Source: an uncultured Alphaproteobacteria bacterium
GTDB taxonomy: Bacteria > Pseudomonadota > Alphaproteobacteria > Caulobacterales > Parvularculaceae
Direction: 5' to 3'
DNA length: 38,339 nt
Assembly (NCBI GenBank): GCA_902826095.1
Contig: CADEDN010000031.1
Coordinates: 1-38,339 of the forward strand
The notes under the pieces are model-generated. The model did not search any database. It saw nothing but the letters and a program-made list of their open reading frames with translations, and was not told where the DNA came from. This document shows, in pieces, positions 25,691 to 34,531 of the stretch (position 1 is its first letter; each line of letters opens with the position of its first letter). Made by a program: the position numbers and the translations under genes.

Positions 25691-25767
25691 GCACCCGTAG
25701 CTCAGCTGGATAGAGCACCAGACTACGAATCTGGGGGTCAGGAGTTCGAATCTCTTCGGGTGCGCCA
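25691..25767 (+). tRNA. tRNA-Arg (anticodon ACG)
   Basis: A 77-nt cloverleaf with a GCACCCG/CGGGTGC acceptor stem, D loop CTCAGCTGGATAGAG, anticodon stem CCAGA/TCTGG with loop CTACGAA (anticodon ACG) and the TTCGAAT T-loop. The 3' CCA is encoded. The minus-strand ORF across it is a spurious peptide of the common tRNA-antisense kind. Confidence 0.97.
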
Positions 25768-26208
25768 TTTCGTTTCCCGTCTGAGATTGCAGCTAGTGCG
25801 TTGATAGGACACGCATAAATCGGGGTTCGAACGCCGATTTTCTTTTTGTACCCTGGACGAGCGGCAAAAAGCATCTTCATGACCGCTTGCTTGCGGGCGA
25901 GATCATCCGAACGCCACAGATTCATTGGGTTTTTGAGAAAGTCCAGCGCGGGTTCGAACTCTTGCGATGATCTATGGCGCAGCTCGGAACGAGCGCCGAG
26001 TTTTTCGCTCAGCAGCAGCTTTTCACGTTCCAGCTTTTCGACGCGCCGCTCATAGCTGGCGACAAGGGTCTCGCTCTTGCCCTCCATGATGCGATCCAGA
26101 AGGGTTTCGATTTGCACGTCGATCTCGGTGAGGCGGTTCTTAATCTCCGCCCGGATATCTTCGCAAGCGGTAGCAGTGCCCTTCGCGAAGGCGCCCAGCT
26201 CTTCAACA
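25768..26208 (-). pseudogene. Serine recombinase, C-terminal fragment
   Basis: On the minus strand about 145 codons match the C-terminal region of large serine recombinases: a coiled-coil (IETLLDRIMEGKSETLVASY, ERRVEKLEREKLLLSEKLG) then FLKNPMNLWRSDDLARKQAV and the ending around RTPIYACPINALAAISDGK. The frame continues upstream as VEELGAFAKGTATACEDIRA until it meets the inverted repeat at 26209. The catalytic resolvase domain with its serine is absent, and the frame runs straight through the tRNA-Arg gene without a stop of its own. It is therefore the dead tail of an integrase left beside its likely tRNA target. Confidence 0.8.
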
Positions 26209-26332
26209 GCTGAAGTCCCCGCGAGAGGTGTAGCTCCGGCGGAGCAACCCGCTTCGCTCGCACAGCGCTTTGGCGGCGCGCTCGCTACGCGGTTTGCTCC
26301 GCCGGAGCTACACCTCTCGCGGGGACTTCAGC
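26209..26332. repeat. Fold-back element with 39-bp perfect inverted arms
   Basis: The arms 26209-26247 and 26294-26332 are perfect inverted copies (39 bp each), and the complementarity continues imperfectly into the 46-bp middle. The outer ends read GCTGAAGTCCCC... and ...GGGGACTTCAGC. It cuts off the recombinase fragment. No transposase is visible. Candidates are a small non-autonomous element, a remnant of a larger one, or an assembly artefact at a fold-back. Confidence 0.85.
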
Positions 26333-26483
26333 AATCCAAGGCTAGGGAGGGTCGCCTACCTATGGAACCAGCAGAACAACTGAATGGGACGCAGTTGGAT
26401 TTCTTATGGCGCCTGCGCCTTGCTTTGATCTGTATACTGATCTATGGCAAAGCTCGGCAACTTATTGATTTTCAATTGAAATC
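26333..26483. other. Scar segment between fold-back element and tRNA-Arg(CCG)
   Basis: About 150 bp, less GC-rich than the surroundings, with no gene I can support. Next to the tRNA is GATTTTCAATTGAAATC (26467-26483), an AT-rich palindrome that could help end transcription of the minus-strand tRNA. Confidence 0.45.
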
Positions 26484-26560
26484 TGGCGCACCCAAGAGGA
26501 TTCGAACCTCTGACCTTTGCCTTCGGAGGGCAACGCTCTATCCAGCTGAGCTATGGGTGC
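26484..26560 (-). tRNA. tRNA-Arg (anticodon CCG)
   Basis: A 77-nt cloverleaf on the minus strand with a GCACCCA/TGGGTGC acceptor stem, anticodon stem TTGCC/GGCAA and loop CTCCGAA (anticodon CCG). The 3' CCA is encoded. The 5' 26 bases and the last 10 or so are almost the same as in the tRNA-Arg(ACG) that faces it 716 bp away. Confidence 0.97.
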
Positions 26561-26710
26561 TTTGGCGGTCTCCTGTAGCGGAATGCGCGCTTCGCGGCAA
26601 CGGCTCGGCGTCGGCGCAGCTGGCGGGGCGCGCCGCCGCTTTTCCGTCGCATTGCGGGAAGATAGGGTGAAACGGACGGCGTCATCGGCCCGGGCTGTTA
26701 CGGAGCGTTT

Positions 26711-27679
26711 GTGTTTGCTGCTGGAAGAAAATCGGCGCTTGCTGGCGCTTTGGCGTTCGCCGGATCGCTGACCATGATCGCTGGTTTTGCGCTCGCGAAG
26801 GAAAAGCCGGCGCAAGGACCCGCCCCCGCCTCGCCGGCGGTCTGGCGCGTGTCGGATGCGGACAGCGCGGTCTACCTTTTCGGAACGCACAGCGTTCCGC
26901 CGGAAGGCGCGCCATGGCGGTCGCGCGCGCTCGCACGCGCCATCGACGCCTCCGAGATCGCCTGGTTTGAAGCGCCCGTCGGCGAGCCCGGCGCCGCCGA
27001 GGCGGCCAACCGAATTTTCGCGACGCAGGGCGCGCTGCCAGGCGGGCGCACGCTGTCGGCGCTGCTCGCGCCGGAGCGGCGGGGAGCCCTCGCGGCGCTC
27101 GCCGCATCGCTCCGTATACAAATTGAACAGCTCGACCGGCTGAAGCCATGGGCGGCGTTCGTCGTGCTGTCGGCGCAGACGCAAGCGAGCGAAGGCGCGC
27201 CGCCGGCGGAAAGCGCCGACGCTTTGCTGATGAACGAGGCGAAAGGACGCGGGCGCGGCCTTCGCTATTTCGAGTCGATTGAGAGTTCGCTCGGCGTATT
27301 GACCAAAATGCCGGAGAAAGAACAGCTCGCGCTTCTCTCCTTCCTGATCGACGACTTCGTGCGCCAGCAGACGCAAGCGACCGCCGCCTACGAAGCCTGG
27401 CGCAAGGGCGACCTTGCCGGCGTCGACGCCCATCTCAACCAGCCGATGCGCGAGGGGGCGCCCGCCGCCTACAAGCGCCTCGTCGCCGACCGGACATCGG
27501 CGCTTGCGGCCGATATCGGCGGCGTGCTCGAGCGGCCAGAGACGGCCTTCGTCGCGTTGAACGCCGGCTATCTCGTCGGCCCCGACGCCATCCCGGATCT
27601 GCTCGCCGCCGCCGGCTTCAAAGTTGAACGCGTCGACGCGCCGGCCCCGCCGCCTCGGCCGAAATTGAGAGATAATTGA
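26711..27679 (+). CDS. TraB/GumN family exported protein
   Basis: A 322-aa protein with a signal peptide (to about residue 30). The TraB/GumN motif is SAVYLFGTHSVP (Gly58, Thr59, His60), followed by YFESIESSLGVLTKMPEKEQ and VALNAGYLVGPDAIPDLLAAAGFKVERV. The family is related to Tiki-type metalloproteases and is poorly understood in bacteria. The GTG at 26711 follows GGAG by five bases and gives a sensible signal sequence. The gene lies 31 bp upstream of the asd frame, 78 bp ahead of its ATG. Confidence 0.88.
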   Translation: MFAAGRKSALAGALAFAGSLTMIAGFALAKEKPAQGPAPASPAVWRVSDADSAVYLFGTHSVPPEGAPWRSRALARAIDASEIAWFEAPVGEPGAAEAANRIFATQGALPGGRTLSALLAPERRGALAALAASLRIQIEQLDRLKPWAAFVVLSAQTQASEGAPPAESADALLMNEAKGRGRGLRYFESIESSLGVLTKMPEKEQLALLSFLIDDFVRQQTQATAAYEAWRKGDLAGVDAHLNQPMREGAPAAYKRLVADRTSALAADIGGVLERPETAFVALNAGYLVGPDAIPDLLAAAGFKVERVDAPAPPPRPKLRDN

Positions 27680-27757
27680 GTTTTCCTGGTCTTGCGCCTG
27701 CTTGACAGCGCGCGCGGTTGTGCGCTTCTCGCGCTCTGGTTTTCGGAAAGCATTCTT

Positions 27758-28783
27758 ATGGAATTCAATGTCGCGGTCGTCGGGGCCACCGGCAATGTCG
27801 GCCAGGAAATGCTCGCCATCCTCGATGAGCGACAGTTCCCGGTCAAAGAGGCCTTCGCGATCGCCTCGCGCCAGTCGATCGGCCGCGAAGTTTCGTTCGG
27901 CGACAAGACGCTCAAATGCCGCGACCTTGAGACGTTCGACTTTTCGAAGGCCGACATCGCGCTTTTCGCGGCTGGCGGCGCCGTCTCGAAGGAATGGGCG
28001 CCGAAGGCCGCGCGCGCGGGCTGCATTGTCATCGACAATTCCTCGCATTTCCGCATGGACCCCGACGTTCCGCTGATCGTGCCGGAAGTCAACGCGGAAG
28101 CGGTGCGCGGCTTCGCCAAGAAAAACATCATCGCCAACCCGAACTGCTCGACCGCGCAGCTCGTCGTCGCGCTGAAGCCCTTGCATGACGCGGCGACGAT
28201 CAGGCGCGTCGTCGTCGCCACCTATCAGTCGACATCCGGCAAGGGCAAGGCGGCGATGGATGAGCTTTTCACGCAGACGAAAGGCATCTACGTCAACGAT
28301 TCGCCGACGCCGAGCGTCTTCACCAAGCAGATCGCCTTCAACGTCATTCCGCATATCGATGTCTTCATGGAGGACGGGTACACGAAAGAGGAATGGAAGA
28401 TGGTCGCCGAGACGAAGAAGATACTCGATCCGAAGATCAAGCTCACGGCGACTTGCGTGCGCGTGCCGGTCTTTGTCGGCCATTCCGAAGCGGTGAATGT
28501 CGAGTTCGAGCGGCCGCTCTCCGACGATGAGGCGCGAGAGATCCTGCGCGAGAGCCCGGGCGTGCTCGTCATCGACAAACGCGAAGACGGCGGTTATGCG
28601 ACGCCGGTCGAATGCGTCGGCGAATACGCGACCTATGTCAGCCGCATCCGCGTCGATCCGACGGTCGACAATGGGCTCGCTTTCTGGTGCGTTTCCGACA
28701 ATCTCCGTAAAGGCGCCGCGCTCAACGCCGTGCAGATCGCCGAGACCTTGATCAATCGCGGGCTCATCAAGAAGGCGGCGTGA
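27758..28783 (+). CDS. asd: Aspartate-semialdehyde dehydrogenase
   Basis: A 341-aa enzyme that converts aspartyl phosphate to aspartate semialdehyde with NADPH, the branch point for lysine, diaminopimelate, threonine and methionine. The nucleotide-binding GATGNVG is at the start (9-15). The catalytic cysteine is in NPNCSTAQ (Cys130) and the catalytic His in GHSEAVNVEF (His242). YQSTSGKGKAAMDEL and VGEYATYVSRIR are also present. The ATG at 27758 follows GGAAAG. Its position behind the TraB/GumN gene suggests a shared transcript but not a shared task. Confidence 0.96.
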   Translation: MEFNVAVVGATGNVGQEMLAILDERQFPVKEAFAIASRQSIGREVSFGDKTLKCRDLETFDFSKADIALFAAGGAVSKEWAPKAARAGCIVIDNSSHFRMDPDVPLIVPEVNAEAVRGFAKKNIIANPNCSTAQLVVALKPLHDAATIRRVVVATYQSTSGKGKAAMDELFTQTKGIYVNDSPTPSVFTKQIAFNVIPHIDVFMEDGYTKEEWKMVAETKKILDPKIKLTATCVRVPVFVGHSEAVNVEFERPLSDDEAREILRESPGVLVIDKREDGGYATPVECVGEYATYVSRIRVDPTVDNGLAFWCVSDNLRKGAALNAVQIAETLINRGLIKKAA

Positions 28784-28867
28784 AGGGCGCGCGTCGCGAA
28801 GGATGCGACGATGGCGATCAAGGCGCCGGCGCGCTATAGACCGTTCGAACCAGTCAAAGGGTGATGC

Positions 28868-29635
28868 GTGCGTGAGTTCCTGACAGCCGCCATCTTTCTT
28901 GTGTCCAGCGCGCCGGCGCTCGCCGCCGCGCCGGCCGGCTATGAAACGATTTATGACGCGCCGACGCGGGTGAACATGGGCGGACGCCCCGTCACCGCCG
29001 ATATTGCGTTGCACACGGACAGAAAGGCCGCGGCGGCCGGCGATCTTAAACTGGTCCTGACGACGGACGTCACGCCCTTCATCGCCGACGTCGAAAAGGA
29101 CCTCGAAAAATGGGTGAAGACGCATCAGGACCGGTGCGGCCAGCGCTGGGGCGCCGGCAAGCCGGTCATTGAGTTCCCGACGGGCGCCATCCGCTTCGCG
29201 CTCGACATCGAACTCGAGATCTGGAATTGCGGATGGGACGGCAAAGGCGAGCCGGGCCGGTTCATGTACGAAGCCGCGTCGATCGACGTGACGCTTGATT
29301 CTTATGTCGAGAACGGCAAACTGCAGGCGCGGATCGCCGACCTTTCGATCGACAATCGCAGCGGCATGTCGAAATACCTTCCGCTTGAAACCGTGCTGCG
29401 GCCGATCCTCGACGAGGAAATCAAGAAACTCAACGCCAACCCGAAATTCTACAAGGCGCCGAAACCCTTCATCGCCGAGGGTTTCGTTTATGAATCGATC
29501 GTCGGGAAGAGAAACGCTCAAGGCCGCGTCCTCATCACCGCGAAATACCGCGCGAAGGGCAAGGAAGCGGCGCTGAAAAAAGTCGTCGATCGCGTCCGCG
29601 CCGATGGCATATCCGCCGAAGGCGTCAAGGGGTGA
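28868..29635 (+). CDS. Exported protein of unknown function
   Basis: A 255-aa protein with a cleavable signal (MREFLTAAIFLVSSAPALAA). I do not recognise a domain. The mature part has alternating strands and helices and two well-separated cysteines (DRCGQRW and WNCGWDG) that could form a disulfide. It ends with a Lys/Arg-rich helix. The start is the GTG at 28868 with AAAGGG upstream; the ATG four bases earlier is out of frame and stops at once. The end overlaps the GTG start of rarD (GTGA), so translation is coupled. Confidence 0.82.
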   Translation: MREFLTAAIFLVSSAPALAAAPAGYETIYDAPTRVNMGGRPVTADIALHTDRKAAAAGDLKLVLTTDVTPFIADVEKDLEKWVKTHQDRCGQRWGAGKPVIEFPTGAIRFALDIELEIWNCGWDGKGEPGRFMYEAASIDVTLDSYVENGKLQARIADLSIDNRSGMSKYLPLETVLRPILDEEIKKLNANPKFYKAPKPFIAEGFVYESIVGKRNAQGRVLITAKYRAKGKEAALKKVVDRVRADGISAEGVKG

Positions 29636-30552
29636 CGTCCGCCGCCCCTGCCGCAAAGCCGGAAGAACTGCGCCTCGGCCTCATCTGCGGCGTCATCGCC
29701 TATGCGTGCTGGGGCCTTTTCCCGATCTACCTGAAAGCGCTCGGCGACACCGCGCCGACTGAAATCGTCGCGCACCGCGTGCTCTGGTCGGCGCCGGTCG
29801 GCGCCTTCATCATCGGCCTTGCCGGACAATGGCGGGAAACATACGCGGCGCTGAAGTCGCCGCGCGTCATCGCCCTGCTGGCGCTCGCCGCCGCTCTCAT
29901 CTCCTGCAACTGGCTCGTCTATGTTTGGGCGGTCGCCAATGACCGTGTGCTTCAAGCGAGCCTTGGCTACTACATCAATCCGCTCATTTTCGTCGCCATG
30001 GGCGTCGTCGTCCTCAAGGAGAAGCTCAGCCGCGCGCAGATCGTCGCGGTTGCGCTGGCGGCGGCCGGCGTCCTCGTGCTCGCTGTCGGCGCCGGCGTTT
30101 TTCCGTGGCCGTCCTTTCTGCTCGCCATGTCCTTCACCCTTTACGGCTATGTGCGAAAGACGACGCCGGTCGGCGCGATGCCCGGGCTCTTTATCGAGAC
30201 GCTCATCCTGTCGCCCTTCGCACTCGCTTATCTGATGTGGATGCAATCGCAAGGAACGCTCGCCCTCGGCCACAAGGGGCTTTCGCTTGATGTTCTGCTG
30301 TTTCTCGCAGGGCCCGTCACGGTCGTCCCGCTGGTGCTGTTTTCGCTCGCGGCGCGGCGGCTGTCGCTCACCATGATCGGGTTCTTGCAATATATCGGCC
30401 CGACCGGACAGTTCGCGCTCGGCCTTTATTACGGCGAGAAATTCACGCTCGCCCACGCGATCTGTTTCGGGCTGATCTGGTCGGCGCTTGCGCTGATCAG
30501 CATCGACGCCGTTCGGCGCAACCGCCGGCCGATCGCCGCACCGGCAAGCTGA
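29632..30552 (+). CDS. rarD: EamA family transporter RarD
   Basis: A 306-aa, 10-segment membrane protein of the EamA/DMT superfamily, RarD subfamily. The typical blocks are GVIAYACWGLFPIYLKAL, EIVAHRVLWSAPV, SCNWLVYVWAVAND, QASLGYYINPL and FLQYIGPTGQFALGL. RarD proteins are often annotated as chloramphenicol-sensitive, but the substrate is not known. The GTG at 29632 overlaps the preceding stop by four bases. Confidence 0.93.
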   Translation: MTSAAPAAKPEELRLGLICGVIAYACWGLFPIYLKALGDTAPTEIVAHRVLWSAPVGAFIIGLAGQWRETYAALKSPRVIALLALAAALISCNWLVYVWAVANDRVLQASLGYYINPLIFVAMGVVVLKEKLSRAQIVAVALAAAGVLVLAVGAGVFPWPSFLLAMSFTLYGYVRKTTPVGAMPGLFIETLILSPFALAYLMWMQSQGTLALGHKGLSLDVLLFLAGPVTVVPLVLFSLAARRLSLTMIGFLQYIGPTGQFALGLYYGEKFTLAHAICFGLIWSALALISIDAVRRNRRPIAAPAS

Positions 30553-30557
30553 CGGGG

Positions 30558-30998
30558 CTATTTCAGGCGCTTCAGCGAGCCAGAAAACGTCGCCAGCGTC
30601 ACGCCCTTGCAAGCGATGCGCCCGCGCGCGAACAGGACCGAGCCCGTCGCCTTCGTCGCCTCGCCCGTCGCTTCGATGAATTCGCCGACCGGTCCCGCCG
30701 CGACGAAGTCGACGGTCGTCGACAAAGTGACGCCGTGAAATCGGCCGATCGAATGGAAGCAGATATTGAAGAGCGCCATGTCGGCGAGCGTCATCATCAT
30801 GCCGCCATGGACGACGCCGTGAAAATTTGCGTGCAAGGGACGCGACACAAAGCCGACGCCCGGCGTTTTCGCATCGGCGTCGCGAAACCAGAACGGCCCG
30901 GCATGACCCGAAAACGTGTCCTTCGTCGAAAACAACGACCAGCCGGGCGGCACTTTCGACCGGTCGCCCGCCGCGCTCATATCGGTTGGTGCGCTCAT
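30558..30998 (-). CDS. PaaI-like hotdog thioesterase
   Basis: A 146-aa hotdog-fold protein of the acyl-CoA thioesterase/PaaI type. The motif ANFHGVVHGGMMMTLADMAL holds the HGG turn and acidic residue expected of the family; TVDFVAAGPVGEFIEATGE follows. It probably hydrolyses an acyl-CoA, with specificity unknown. It is convergent with rarD (five bases between stops) and divergent from the epoxide-hydrolase-like gene. Confidence 0.9.
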   Translation of the reverse strand: MSAPTDMSAAGDRSKVPPGWSLFSTKDTFSGHAGPFWFRDADAKTPGVGFVSRPLHANFHGVVHGGMMMTLADMALFNICFHSIGRFHGVTLSTTVDFVAAGPVGEFIEATGEATKATGSVLFARGRIACKGVTLATFSGSLKRLK

Positions 30999-31101
30999 CC
31001 GCGCGCTTTAGCGCAGGCGACGCGCGCCGAAAAGCCTGCCGCGCAGCGCGACTCTGTTCTCGGCGATTGCGCGCCGGCCCCGGCATGCGCATAGTCGCGC
31101 G

Positions 31102-32064
31102 ATGCGGAATTTTCCGGAACTGCGTTTCGTCGACGCTGGCGGCGTCCGCCTCGCGACCTATCAGGCGGGCGACGGTCCGCCGGTCATTCTCGTTCATGGC
31201 TGGCCGGAAATCGCCTACTCCTGGAAAAACCAGATCAGCGCCCTCGCCGAGGCTGGATATCGGGCGATCGCGCTCGATCTGAAGGGCTTTGGCCGCTCCG
31301 ACGCGCCCAAGGACAAGGCGCTCTACGATATTCGTCACATGACGGACGATCTTGCGCGCCTTCTCGACGCGCTGTCGATCGATCGCGCCGTCTTTTGCGG
31401 GCATGATTGGGGCGGCGCGATCGTCTGGCCGATGGCGCAGCTCCACGCCAATCGCGTCGCTGGAATCATCGGCGTGTGCACGCCGCACCGGCCGCCGCCG
31501 CCCGCCCCGCCGCTCGCCATCATCGAGAAGCGCTTCGGGCCGAAGCACTATTTCATCCAGTTCCAGACGGCGAACGAACCAGAAGCGCTGTTCGCGTCCG
31601 ATATCGAGCGCTTTTTCCGCCTGATGTTTCGCCGGCCCGCGCGCGCCGCCGACATGGAGCGGCTCGGCGTTCGCCTCTTCGATCTCGTCGGACGGTTCCG
31701 CGACGGCCCGCCGCCCGATTCCGCCTCGGCGATCTTGAGCGACGCCGATCTTCGCGTCTACATCGACGCCTATCAGCGCTCCGGCTTTCACGGCGGGATC
31801 AATCTCTATCGCAATGTCAATCGCAATTGGGAGATTATGCGCGCGGTCGACCCTGTCATCGTGCGACCCAGCCTCTGGATCGGCGCGTCGAACGACTTTT
31901 TCCTGCCGCCGGCGAGCGCCGACGGCATGGAGGCTTTCATTCCCGATCTTGAAAAAGCGGTCATTGAAGCCTGCGGCCACTGGGTGATGTGGGAGCAGCC
32001 GGAAGCGCTGAACGCCCTCATCGTCGACTGGCTTGCGCGTCGCTATAAAGCGTCGAAAATTTGA
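31102..32064 (+). CDS. Epoxide hydrolase-like alpha/beta hydrolase
   Basis: A 320-aa alpha/beta hydrolase with the epoxide-hydrolase/haloalkane-dehalogenase layout. The oxyanion motif is HGWPE (His32 to Glu36), the nucleophile elbow GHDWGG (Asp102), a lid Tyr lies in YRNVNRNW, and the catalytic His is His293 in ACGHWVMW. Asp in ASNDFFLPP is the likely acid. The HGWPE and lid Tyr favour epoxide hydrolase or related dehalogenase over a simple esterase. The substrate is unknown. Confidence 0.9.
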   Translation: MRNFPELRFVDAGGVRLATYQAGDGPPVILVHGWPEIAYSWKNQISALAEAGYRAIALDLKGFGRSDAPKDKALYDIRHMTDDLARLLDALSIDRAVFCGHDWGGAIVWPMAQLHANRVAGIIGVCTPHRPPPPAPPLAIIEKRFGPKHYFIQFQTANEPEALFASDIERFFRLMFRRPARAADMERLGVRLFDLVGRFRDGPPPDSASAILSDADLRVYIDAYQRSGFHGGINLYRNVNRNWEIMRAVDPVIVRPSLWIGASNDFFLPPASADGMEAFIPDLEKAVIEACGHWVMWEQPEALNALIVDWLARRYKASKI

Positions 32065-32166
32065 GGCGATTTCTCCGCCTTGTTTTCGACAAAACTCCGA
32101 ACACGACGTAAATCTTTCGTGAGAGTTAAGCGCGATCCTCGTCTCCACGGGCAGGGAGTGCGGTTG

Positions 32167-32472
32167 ATGCGCGCGATTGGGTTGATCATCGGGGCGGCGC
32201 TTTGCTTGGCGGCGGGCGAGGCCTCGGCGCAGCAATCGGACGAGGGCTACGCCGCATTCGAGGTGACGCGCTCGTCGCCCCGCCGCGCCGCGGAAGTCGC
32301 CGCGTTCGATCTCGCCGGCGCGCCCGTTTCCGTCAACGCTTACGGCCGAAAGGCGCGCGCGCGGCGATTCGATTCCGTTGAGGGGACGCGCGAGGACCGG
32401 TTGCACGCCGCCGCCTTCGACAAGGCGGCGCGGCCGCCGCTCCTGACGCTTGAAATGCGCGTCAATTTTTAG
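32167..32472 (+). CDS. Small exported protein of unknown function
   Basis: A 101-aa protein with a clear signal peptide (MRAIGLIIGAALCLAAGEAS, cleavage near AQ). The mature part of about 75 residues is charged and Ala-rich, with ARARRFDSVEGTREDRLH, and lacks cysteines and any recognised domain. The ATG at 32167 follows a GGGAG; the longer frame back to 32080 adds only an Arg-rich leader. It lies behind the hydrolase gene with no obvious link. Confidence 0.65.
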   Translation: MRAIGLIIGAALCLAAGEASAQQSDEGYAAFEVTRSSPRRAAEVAAFDLAGAPVSVNAYGRKARARRFDSVEGTREDRLHAAAFDKAARPPLLTLEMRVNF

Positions 32473-33106
32473 GCGAATTGCGCGGAACCGCGGCCCGGCG
32501 TCATTGGCGCAAACGCCGGACAAGGCGGATTGCGCGCTGGCGCCTGGCCCTCCCGATTCCGCGCCAGCTGCGGTTTGTCGTGTTTTTGCGCGGATAATAC
32601 GGATCAGCGCGACAAGCGAAGTCCGTGCGGCGCCCCTGCCCGCAGGACGAGCCTGCAGCGACGCGCACGAATCCTTCCCTTCGGCTCGACGGATCATCTT
32701 CAACGCCTGCTCTTCAGCGGCGGACGATCAACCCCCGCTCATCGGGAGCCGCGCCGCCGTCATGTCGAAAGCAGTCTAACGGCGCATGGAAGGTGTAGGA
32801 TAAGGTGGGGGATAAAATGGGGATAACTTCGTCCGAAATCGTCAAGGCGTTGTTCCGCCTAGATAATTTTCATATCAAATTTGGGCTGATTAACCATGGC
32901 GCTCACGCAAAAGTAGATCAGTGTACGGATTTAATGACTGGAAAGCCGGACCTGTTCGATCAATCGTGGAGCGAGAGCCAAACGCAGGCAGGCCCGGGCG
33001 TTCCCTGCGGCCGATCCAAATTGGCTTTCGCCGCCGTTCGGCGCGGGCGCGCTGAAGCTCGACGCGTCCGCTCCTCTCGCATCGTTCGAGATCAAGCGCG
33101 CGAAAA
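32473..33106. other. 634-bp intergenic region with phased TTATCC motifs
   Basis: No supportable gene. On the minus strand TTATCC cores occur at 32798-32803, 32810-32815 and 32821-32826, 11-12 bp apart and all in one direction; TTATCCCCA is one base off the DnaA box TTATCCACA. A fourth TTATCC core lies at 32592-32597. To the right is an AT-rich stretch (about 32860-32945). The plus-strand ORF at 32805-33290 runs antisense into purA and is not trusted. The small hairpin AGGCG/CGCCT near 32845-32860 is weak. Confidence 0.55.
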
Positions 33107-34399
33107 TCAGCCCATGAAGGGGTCCTTCATGAGGATCACATCGTCGCGCTCCGGGCTTGTTGAAACGAGCGCGACGGGCGTTTCAATGAGCTCTGCGATC
33201 CGGTTCACATATTTGACCGCCTCGGCGGGAAGATCGCTCCAGGAGCGCGCGCCGACGGTCGATCCCTTCCACCCTTGCATGGTTTCGTAAACCGGCCGCA
33301 CGCGCGACTGTGCGTCGAGGCCGGCGGGGAGATAATCAAATCGTGCGCCGTCGATCGTATAGCCGACGCAGACCTTGAGTTCGTCAAAGCCGTCGAGGAC
33401 GTCGAGCTTTGTCAGCGCGATGCCGTCGACGCCGGCGACCTTCAGCGCCTGACGGACGAGCGCGGCGTCAAACCAGCCGCAGCGGCGTTTTCGACCGGTC
33501 ACCGTACCGAATTCGCGGCCGCGCTCGCCGATTTTCTCGCCGACCCTGTCGGTCAGTTCCGTTGGAAACGGCCCTTCGCCGACGCGCGTCGTGTAGGCTT
33601 TGACGATGCCGAGCACATAGCCGACCGCGCGCGGGCCCAATCCAGACCCTGTCGCCGCCTGCCCTGCGACCGTGTTCGACGACGTCACATAAGGATAGGT
33701 CCCGTGATCGACGTCGAGCAGGACGCCCTGCGCCCCCTCAAAGAGGATGCGCTTTCCCGCCTTTCTCGCTTCGTCGAGCAGCTTCCAGACGGGCCTCACG
33801 AACGGCGCAATCTTTGGCGCGACCTCTCTCAGCTTCGCTGTGAGCGCCGCCGCATCGATTTCGGGCGCGCCGTGCCCGCGCCGCAGCGCGTTGTGATGGA
33901 CGAGCAGGTTCTCAACCTTCGCCGCCAACGTCTCCGCATAAAGAAGATCGACGGCGCGGATGGCGCGGCGCCCGGCGCGATCCTCATAGGCGGGGCCGAT
34001 GCCGCGCTTTGTCGTGCCGATTTTCGTTCCCGTCGCGGCGCCCTCGCGCATCGCGTCGAGTTCGGAATGGACGGGCAGGATCAACGTCGCGTTCTCGGCG
34101 ATCGCAAGGTTTGCGGGCGTCACGCGGACGCCCTGTTCCTCGATGCGCGCGATTTCGGCAAGCAGCGCGAAGGGATCGACGACGACGCCGGAACCGATGA
34201 CGCCGAGCCTTCCCTCGCGCACGACGCCGGAGGGCAGCAGCGACAGCTTGTAGACTTTGCCGTCAATGACCAGCGTGTGGCCGGCATTGTGCCCGCCCTG
34301 AAAGCGCACGACGACGTCGGCCCGCGCCGACAGCCAGTCGACAATCTTGCCTTTTCCCTCATCGCCCCACTGGACGCCGATGACGGCGACGTCGGTCAT
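33107..34399 (-). CDS. purA: Adenylosuccinate synthetase
   Basis: A 430-aa enzyme that makes adenylosuccinate from IMP, aspartate and GTP in AMP synthesis. The start [19 protein letters not shown] carries the GTP-binding GDEGKGK loop, then [13 protein letters not shown] with the catalytic His. [41 protein letters not shown] and the C-terminal [13 protein letters not shown] complete the family pattern. The ATG at 34399 has GGAGG six bases upstream. It is unlinked to other purine genes here. Confidence 0.97.
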   Translation of the reverse strand: MTDVAVIGVQWGDEGKGKIVDWLSARADVVVRFQGGHNAGHTLVIDGKVYKLSLLPSGVVREGRLGVIGSGVVVDPFALLAEIARIEEQGVRVTPANLAIAENATLILPVHSELDAMREGAATGTKIGTTKRGIGPAYEDRAGRRAIRAVDLLYAETLAAKVENLLVHHNALRRGHGAPEIDAAALTAKLREVAPKIAPFVRPVWKLLDEARKAGKRILFEGAQGVLLDVDHGTYPYVTSSNTVAGQAATGSGLGPRAVGYVLGIVKAYTTRVGEGPFPTELTDRVGEKIGERGREFGTVTGRKRRCGWFDAALVRQALKVAGVDGIALTKLDVLDGFDELKVCVGYTIDGARFDYLPAGLDAQSRVRPVYETMQGWKGSTVGARSWSDLPAEAVKYVNRIAELIETPVALVSTSPERDDVILMKDPFMG

Positions 34400-34531
34400 G
34401 CGCTTCCTCCGCTTGTCGCGGCGCACAATAGGCGCCGCGAGGCGGGGGTCAATGCGGCGGGCGGCGGCGATCGCCGATTTGCGGCGCGCGCAGTCTTGAA
34501 AAAGAAGAGCATGGGGCCGATGTAGTTCAAG

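Noticed and set aside
25677-26117. Protein including the tRNA-antisense peptide
   Set aside because: The last 25 or so residues are the well-known translation of a tRNA gene on the opposite strand; only the part up to the tRNA is recombinase-like.
26462-29656. 1064-codon open frame on the minus strand
   Set aside because: It is antisense to the TraB/GumN, asd and exported-protein genes, which have clear catalytic motifs and ribosome-binding sites. Long antisense frames are expected where third positions are GC-rich. Its composition is Arg/Asp/Ala-heavy with no domain.
29518-32703. 1061-codon open frame on the minus strand
   Set aside because: It lies antisense to rarD and the epoxide-hydrolase-like gene and also overlaps the hotdog gene. 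No domain is visible.
32805-33290. 161-codon open frame on the plus strand
   Set aside because: Its second half is antisense to purA and the first half matches nothing. The phased TTATCC motifs lie at its beginning.
33275-34525. 416-codon open frame on the plus strand
   Set aside because: It is antisense to purA, which is certain.
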